A stretch of DNA of 64,000 nt, from positions 186,001 to 250,000 of the forward strand of contig JBIICY010000001.1 in the NCBI GenBank assembly GCA_044238605.1. Direction: 5' to 3'. The position numbers and the translations under genes were made by a program. The stretch comes from UBA10438 sp044238605 (lineage in GTDB: Bacteria; Bacteroidota; Ignavibacteria; Kapaibacteriales; Kapaibacteriaceae). The notes below the pieces were generated by a model. It made no database searches. It was not told where the DNA came from and worked only from the letters and a program-made list of their open reading frames with translations. Shown one piece after another: positions 59,194 to 64,000 of this stretch; position 1 is the first letter of the stretch, and every line of letters begins with the position of its first letter.

Positions 59194-60462
59194 ATGCGTA
59201 CCGCTCTACTCTTTTGTGCATTTGCACTTGCACTCACCATTTCCTCTGCTCAGGAAAAGGCAGTAACCCCACCACTTCCCTCTGCAATTCTCTTGGACGA
59301 TTCACTTGTCCATGTGCTCTGCGCTCGGCTCGATGCCGATTACGATGGTAACATTGATGTAGGAGAAGTGCCCGCTTCGTGGAATGTGTACAGTCCATCC
59401 ACCTTTGCTCTGCTCAAAAGCACCACATTCGATTGGAAAGACGTTAAGGTAACGCGCTGTGGCGCTACGCTTGAAAAGGATATGCTCGATATCGTTGTTG
59501 GCGAAGATGTTATGCGATTCCAAACCACAACACAGGCCTCGTTAGGTAAACTCTATGAAGGCAAGATCTACGGATTAGATGCGAGCCAAGACGGAAAGAC
59601 TCTATTGATGAGTGAGCGCCCGTCGTTTACAGAGCAAGGAAGCGTAATCGAGTACAACACCGAAACCAAGGAAAAGCTCATCATCCCTGTCGGTGTTAAT
59701 CCACAGCAAATCTCCTATCACCGGACCATCGACGGTCTAGAACAGGCGTTGGTTATATGCGAGGAGCTCTTTGGTAAAGGGAATGGAACATTCCGCATCA
59801 TCGATCTAAAGACAACTCCTAGAACTCAAAAGATCATCGACGTAGGCGACACACCAAACTACTTTGTTGTTGATGGCGACACCGCATACGTTGTCGTTAA
59901 TGGCTCGCATACGATCGTGATCGTCGATCTCGTCAAACACGAGAAGATCGCCACCATCAATGTTGGCACAACAGGCTACGATGGTCCGCGCGAGGCTGCC
60001 GTGTGGTTTGATCCCACAACCAAAACCAAGATGCTCCTTGTCTCTACGTTTGCCGAAGACATTCGCGTCTTTAACCTCACCACCCGCCAGATCTACAAAA
60101 AGATCGACCTCTCAGCTAAGCCCGAAGGCATGGCGCTCAATGGAAACTATCTCTGGGTTACGCAGACGTTCAAGAAGGACACCTACGAGCCCTCGCAGGA
60201 TGTTGCGATCTACGATCTTCTCAGCGCAGTGTCTGTGCTCAGCTCAGATGAACCACTTCGTCCGAAGGCTCTTCTGGCTACTTCTGGAGTGGTTCACGTT
60301 GCGTTCGACGCTGGAACATCACTTTCCATAACGGACATTGCTGGACGCACGACTCCCTATTCCGCCGTAGTTTCGGGTTCACAGACCGTGGATTGCAGCG
60401 CGTTACCACGCGGTACGTATCTGCTCACAAACGGCACCGAATCTGTAACACTCATGCGGTAA
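59194..60462 (+). CDS. T9SS-secreted beta-propeller under cobalamin riboswitch control
   Basis: A 422-residue protein with signal peptide MRTALLFCAFALALTISSAQ. The frame extends to 59041 through the riboswitch, so the ATG at 59194 after AAGGGGC is the start. CARLDADYDGNIDVGEV contains a canonical EF-hand loop (Asp47 to Glu58). Residues 90-350 form YVTN-like propeller blades (KIYGLDASQDGKTLLMSE, KIIDVGDTPNYFVVDGDTAYVVVNGSHTIVIVDL, AKPEGMALNGNYLWVTQT). The C-terminal 65 residues are a T9SS-type sorting domain (LSITDIAGRTTPYS...LPRGTYLLTNGTESVTLMR). Bacteroides BtuG is a surface beta-propeller that binds cobalamin and is also B12-riboswitch controlled; an analogous role here is inferred from control and architecture. 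BtuB is not in the window. Confidence 0.85.
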   Translation: MRTALLFCAFALALTISSAQEKAVTPPLPSAILLDDSLVHVLCARLDADYDGNIDVGEVPASWNVYSPSTFALLKSTTFDWKDVKVTRCGATLEKDMLDIVVGEDVMRFQTTTQASLGKLYEGKIYGLDASQDGKTLLMSERPSFTEQGSVIEYNTETKEKLIIPVGVNPQQISYHRTIDGLEQALVICEELFGKGNGTFRIIDLKTTPRTQKIIDVGDTPNYFVVDGDTAYVVVNGSHTIVIVDLVKHEKIATINVGTTGYDGPREAAVWFDPTTKTKMLLVSTFAEDIRVFNLTTRQIYKKIDLSAKPEGMALNGNYLWVTQTFKKDTYEPSQDVAIYDLLSAVSVLSSDEPLRPKALLATSGVVHVAFDAGTSLSITDIAGRTTPYSAVVSGSQTVDCSALPRGTYLLTNGTESVTLMR

Positions 60463-60468
60463 CTCCTG

Positions 60469-63400
60469 ATGAGACTTGTTCTCGCACTTCTCGTTCTTCC
60501 TGCTGTTCTTTGCGCACAGCTTCTTCCAACCCCGCCGAGCTACGAGCTCGATCTTGCTTTTCGTGCAATGAAGTTCCGCTGCATCGGACCCTACCGTGCA
60601 GGACGCGCTTTAGCCGTAGCCGGGCATCCAGACCTGAAGCAGACGTACTATTTCGGAGCAACGGGAGGGGGCGTATGGAAAACCGAGGACGGCGGCGAGA
60701 ACTGGCGGTCAGTGTCTGATCATACGTTTGGTTCTTCTAGTGTGGGGGCTATCACGATAGCCCCTTCCGATCCTAACGTTGTTTACGTAGGAATGGGTGA
60801 AACAGATATTCGAGGTAACATTTCGCCGGGCGACGGCATGTATAAGACCACCGACGGCGGACATACCTGGACGCATATTGGTCTACGCGAAGCAACAATG
60901 ATTGCAGACATCGTGGTAGACCCGTTCGACCATAACATCGTCCTTGCCTCGGCCATGGGCAACGTGTTTACAGCAAACGACGAACGGGGCATCTTTAAGT
61001 CAACCGATGGCGGCTCTACGTGGCGCAACGTGCTGTTCCGCAACGACAGCACCGGCGGAATGTCCCTCAAGATGGATCCCAACAACCCACGAATCATCTA
61101 CGCGTCTCTGTGGCAGGCCTATCGCAATGCATACAGCATGAGCAGCGGAGGCAAGGGCTCCGGTCTATTCAAGAGTAGCGACGGCGGCGAGACATGGAAT
61201 GAGATTACGTCAAAACCGGGTATGCCTAAGGGGATTCTTGGTAAGATCAACGTCGATGTTTCACGCGCTCAGCGTAATCTCGTTTGGGCAATGATCGAGA
61301 GTGAACATGGCGGACTTTTTAGAAGTGTCGATGGTGGCAACACGTGGTCACGTGTGAGCACCTACGCAGAGATACGTCAGCGTCCATGGTACTTTAATCA
61401 CGTCTATGCAGACCCCCTCGATGCGAACACAGTTTACGTTCTGAATGTTGGCTGGCATAAGAGCACCGACGGCGGACGCACCTTTACCGGACTTGGATCA
61501 AACCATGGTGATCATCATGATCTGTGGATCGACCCCTCAGATCCAAAGCGCATGATCATTGCTGATGACGGTGGTGCTGTGGTTACCGAAGATGGCTGGA
61601 AGCACTGGACAGAAGACGATGTTGCCACGGCACAGTTCTACCATGTTAGTGTAGACAATCACTTTCCATATCGTCTATATGGCGCTCAGCAAGACAACAC
61701 AACATGCTCAATTCCGCATCGAGTGATAGGGGGCTGGTCTATCGGCAAGAACGACTGGTACCCAGTAGCCGGCTTTGAAAGTGGCTATGTGATCCCTCAT
61801 CCAACAGATCCAGACATCACATTTGGCGGCAACTACTCTGGCTACATTGGCCGTAAGTCTCTGAAGCTGAATCAGGAGCAGGACATCTCGGTGTATCCCG
61901 AGAATCCGATCGGCGAGGGTTCTATCGACCGCAATGAGCGTTTCCAATGGACCTTTCCATTGGTGTTCTCGCCCCATGACAAGAGCATACTCTACACAAC
62001 CTCGCAGCACGTCTGGAAGAGCACCAACGAGGGAATGAGCTGGACAAAAATGAGTGGCGATCTAACGCGCAATGATCCAACAAAGCAGCAAGCATCGGGT
62101 GGCCCCATCACGAAGGACAACACAGGCGTTGAAGTGTACAACACGATCTTCACCTTTGCAGAGTCACCAGTAAAGCAAGGGGTGCTGTGGACAGGCAGCG
62201 ACTGTGGTCTGATCCACGTTAGCACAGATAACGGCGCAACCTGGAAGAACGTTACACCAAAGGGTCTGCCCGAGTCACTGATCAGCATGATATCACCGTC
62301 AGCCTTCGATGCAGGCACAGCCTACGCAGCAGTGAACAGGTACAAGCATGGCGATATGGCGCCATACATCTACAAGACCACCGACTTTGGAGCATCGTGG
62401 AAGCTTGCCACAGCTGGCATCCCACAAGGGGCATTTGCACGCGTTGTGCGGGAAGACCCATTCCGTAAGGGGCTTCTTTATGCAGGCACAGAGAAAGGCT
62501 TATTCATTTCGTTCGATGGCGCTGAGACATGGAGTTCTTTCGATCTCAACTTCCCGGTTACACCTGTGCACGACCTCGTTGTTCATCCAACTGAGAAGGA
62601 TCTTGTGATCTGCACACACGGACGTTCTTTCTGGATCCTTGATGATCTGACGCCGCTGCATCAGTATGCACCACGAGGCAAGAAGCTTCTCACAGCACAC
62701 ACGCCCCGTCACACCTACCGTGTGTCAGGGGGCTCATGGTACAGCCCTACGATGAATGTGGGTGAGAATGCCCCATCAGGCGTGCAGTTGTTCTACACAC
62801 TCGCCGACACAACATCAAAAGAACTGCGCATCACTATTCGCACCGAGAAGGGTGATAGCATCGTTACGTTTTCAAGCACGACAACACCGAAGGGCGATCC
62901 GATCAAGATAGACCGCAACTTCCATGTGGACTCATTGCATCGCGTCTCTGCGGAAGCGCCTACAGTGTTCCGTGGACTAAACAAGTTTACATGGAACATG
63001 CGCTGGCCCGATGCTGAGCCGCTCGAGGGCTCATTGCTGTGGGGTGGCGGAACGGAGGGCCCAGCAGCAGTACCGGGATGGTATACAGCAACGTTCGTGC
63101 TTGGTAGCGATACACAGACGGTAACGTTTGAGATTCGTAAGGACCCGCGACTCGACACGCCGCACGAAGATTTTATTTCTCAGTTCGATCTACACCAGCG
63201 CATCAACAAGAAACTCTCGGAAGTGCACAAAGGCATCAAGCGTATCCGCGAAGTGCGCAGCACGGTCTCGGGTGTTACGTCCAGCTGGTCCGATCTTGAC
63301 TCAACACAAACTGCAGCAATCGATTCAATCGTCAAACAGATCAATGATACGCTCACATACGTCGAAGATGCGCTCATTCAAACAAAGGCAAAAGCCTTCC

Positions 63401-63645
63401 AGGATCTTTTGAACTACCCCGTAAAGCTCAACAACAAGATCGCTACACTTGCAAGCGTAGCATCGAGCGCAGACAGGCGTCCAACAAAGCAGACATACGA
63501 TCTTTTCGACCAGCTGTCTGCCGAAGCAGACTCGTATCTCCAGAAGTTGTATAACGTGGATGAGAAGTCCATTACAGAGCTTAACAAGCGCATTAAGCAG
63601 CTTGATCTGCCTGCAATTCCAAAGAAGAAATCAGCGAAGAACTGA
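60469..63645 (+). CDS. Large secreted BNR/sortilin-like repeat protein
   Basis: A 1,058-residue exported protein (signal MRLVLALLVLPAVLCAQLLP). Residues 35-750 hold many BNR/Asp-box repeats of the form S-x-D-G-G-x-T-W (KTEDGGENWRS, KTTDGGHTWTH, KSTDGGSTWRN, KSSDGGETWNE, STDNGATWKN), as in the VPS10/sortilin fold or photosystem-stability-like propellers. The C-terminal 300 residues are a beta domain (RVSAEAPTVFRGLNKFTWNMRWP) and a helical end (KRIREVRSTVSGVTSSWSDLD...). There is no T9SS domain. Some relatives are annotated as glycosyl hydrolases, but no catalytic residues are evident. It follows the propeller gene by 6 bases and so may share the riboswitch transcript. Confidence 0.85.
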   Translation: MRLVLALLVLPAVLCAQLLPTPPSYELDLAFRAMKFRCIGPYRAGRALAVAGHPDLKQTYYFGATGGGVWKTEDGGENWRSVSDHTFGSSSVGAITIAPSDPNVVYVGMGETDIRGNISPGDGMYKTTDGGHTWTHIGLREATMIADIVVDPFDHNIVLASAMGNVFTANDERGIFKSTDGGSTWRNVLFRNDSTGGMSLKMDPNNPRIIYASLWQAYRNAYSMSSGGKGSGLFKSSDGGETWNEITSKPGMPKGILGKINVDVSRAQRNLVWAMIESEHGGLFRSVDGGNTWSRVSTYAEIRQRPWYFNHVYADPLDANTVYVLNVGWHKSTDGGRTFTGLGSNHGDHHDLWIDPSDPKRMIIADDGGAVVTEDGWKHWTEDDVATAQFYHVSVDNHFPYRLYGAQQDNTTCSIPHRVIGGWSIGKNDWYPVAGFESGYVIPHPTDPDITFGGNYSGYIGRKSLKLNQEQDISVYPENPIGEGSIDRNERFQWTFPLVFSPHDKSILYTTSQHVWKSTNEGMSWTKMSGDLTRNDPTKQQASGGPITKDNTGVEVYNTIFTFAESPVKQGVLWTGSDCGLIHVSTDNGATWKNVTPKGLPESLISMISPSAFDAGTAYAAVNRYKHGDMAPYIYKTTDFGASWKLATAGIPQGAFARVVREDPFRKGLLYAGTEKGLFISFDGAETWSSFDLNFPVTPVHDLVVHPTEKDLVICTHGRSFWILDDLTPLHQYAPRGKKLLTAHTPRHTYRVSGGSWYSPTMNVGENAPSGVQLFYTLADTTSKELRITIRTEKGDSIVTFSSTTTPKGDPIKIDRNFHVDSLHRVSAEAPTVFRGLNKFTWNMRWPDAEPLEGSLLWGGGTEGPAAVPGWYTATFVLGSDTQTVTFEIRKDPRLDTPHEDFISQFDLHQRINKKLSEVHKGIKRIREVRSTVSGVTSSWSDLDSTQTAAIDSIVKQINDTLTYVEDALIQTKAKAFQDLLNYPVKLNNKIATLASVASSADRRPTKQTYDLFDQLSAEADSYLQKLYNVDEKSITELNKRIKQLDLPAIPKKKSAKN

Positions 63646-64000
63646 TGCGACGTCTTCCCTTTCCGGCACTCGTCGTTTGGCTGACTGCTGTTGTAGCGGC
63701 TATGCTGTGGGTAGATCAACCGCTGGCGCAGTGGATTAACAGCATGCAGAATGATTCAAGTAGGGCACTTGGACATTGGCTTGAAGAGATAGGCAAGTCG
63801 CACTGGATTCTTGGTTACTGCATCGTAGTCTCGGTTATCGCATGGCGATCAAGACGTGATGAGGCATACAGCCATCTGCGATTGTTTGGTGCTGTTGCTG
63901 TCTCTGGAATCGCGGCAAACATCATTAAGATTCTTGTCTGCCGTCCGCGTCCACCGTTGTTCATTGAACAAGGCCTTACCTCGTGGGACCTACTGGCGTT
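63645..64000 (+). CDS. PAP2-family phosphatase, truncated by window end
   Basis: The ATG at 63645 overlaps the preceding stop (TGATG) and the frame (MRRLPFPALVVWLTAVVAAM) stays open to the window end. There are helices near 5-22, 45-65 and 77-95. KILVCRPRPPLF is the first PAP2 motif (KxxxxxRP). The Ser-Gly-His and SRxxxxxHxxxD motifs would lie beyond the edge. PAP2 proteins dephosphorylate lipid phosphates such as undecaprenyl pyrophosphate or phosphatidate. Confidence 0.85.
   Translation, partial: MRRLPFPALVVWLTAVVAAMLWVDQPLAQWINSMQNDSSRALGHWLEEIGKSHWILGYCIVVSVIAWRSRRDEAYSHLRLFGAVAVSGIAANIIKILVCRPRPPLFIEQGLTSWDLLA

Noticed and set aside
1..64000. Prophage, insertion sequences, integrative elements, tRNA or rRNA genes
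   Set aside because: I saw no transposase, integrase, phage structural gene, terminal repeats of an IS, or tRNA T-loop sequence in any gap.

Overview
The window reads as a chromosome segment from a Bacteroidota/Chlorobiota-lineage bacterium, most likely close to Candidatus Kapabacteria. The evidence is: secreted proteins with type IX secretion (T9SS) C-terminal sorting domains (15006-18365, 31563-32468, 59194-60462); promoters with the Bacteroidota -7 box TAnnTTTG instead of a sigma70 -10; a short Bacteroidetes-type omega subunit; and Gram-negative envelope genes (lpxH-like, mlaE, cdsA, outer-membrane beta-barrel). I saw no phage, insertion sequence, CRISPR, rRNA or tRNA. Genes are packed into operons with many 4-base ATGA overlaps, and no gene-free stretch exceeds 300 bases.

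Layout. 1-10.4 kb: a cut-off DUF1800 gene diverges from a YfhO membrane protein and aspartate kinase. They meet a long minus-strand operon (TatD, TcdA, an MnmC-like oxidase, MnmM, glutathione peroxidase, Maf, PlsY) rich in tRNA-modification functions. 10.4-19.5 kb: a small membrane protein, groES-groEL under a perfect CIRCE operator, an MlaE permease, an LTxxQ-type lipoprotein, a T9SS subtilase and two envelope or unknown proteins. 19.6-29.9 kb: a GCS2 ligase and an S10 peptidase, then a minus-strand series (CdsA, CDF metal transporter, membrane protein, AhpD-like protein, ArsS-type radical SAM, Tag, CrtZ, a TIGR04282-type glycosyltransferase, a flavin reductase, an NapH-like ferredoxin). This looks like an arsenosugar-type module without ArsM. 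29.9-40.7 kb: a catalytically degenerate 3-hydroxyacyl-CoA dehydrogenase, HAD phosphatase, T9SS protein, FMN reductase, pirin, P-type ATPase, a histidine ammonia-lyase with an SSG triad, an ATP-grasp enzyme, LpxH and PanB. 40.7-44.3 kb: an envelope redox group (two heme-motif proteins, one fused to a beta-barrel, and a Rieske lipoprotein). 44.3-55.1 kb: housekeeping genes (RsmB-like, omega, CoaBC, ABC-F, GT2, PaaN, SurA-like). 55.2-64 kb: a soluble TPR histidine kinase with its regulator, an MFS transporter, a cobalamin riboswitch ahead of a T9SS beta-propeller, a large BNR-repeat protein and a cut-off PAP2 phosphatase.

The observations I rate highest are four. (1) A cobalamin riboswitch drives a secreted T9SS beta-propeller, a possible analogue of the Bacteroides surface corrinoid binder BtuG. 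(2) A dispersed 7-mer, AAGGGGC/AGGGGGC, occurs roughly five times more often than chance throughout genes and intergenic DNA. (3) A palindromic mini-element carrying 21-bp tandem repeats is inserted in frame in the linker of CoaBC. (4) Many operon-leading genes have the -7 box only 3-4 bases before the ATG, which predicts leaderless mRNAs. Coordinates, translations and motif counts were done by eye; family assignments come from recognised motifs, not database searches.
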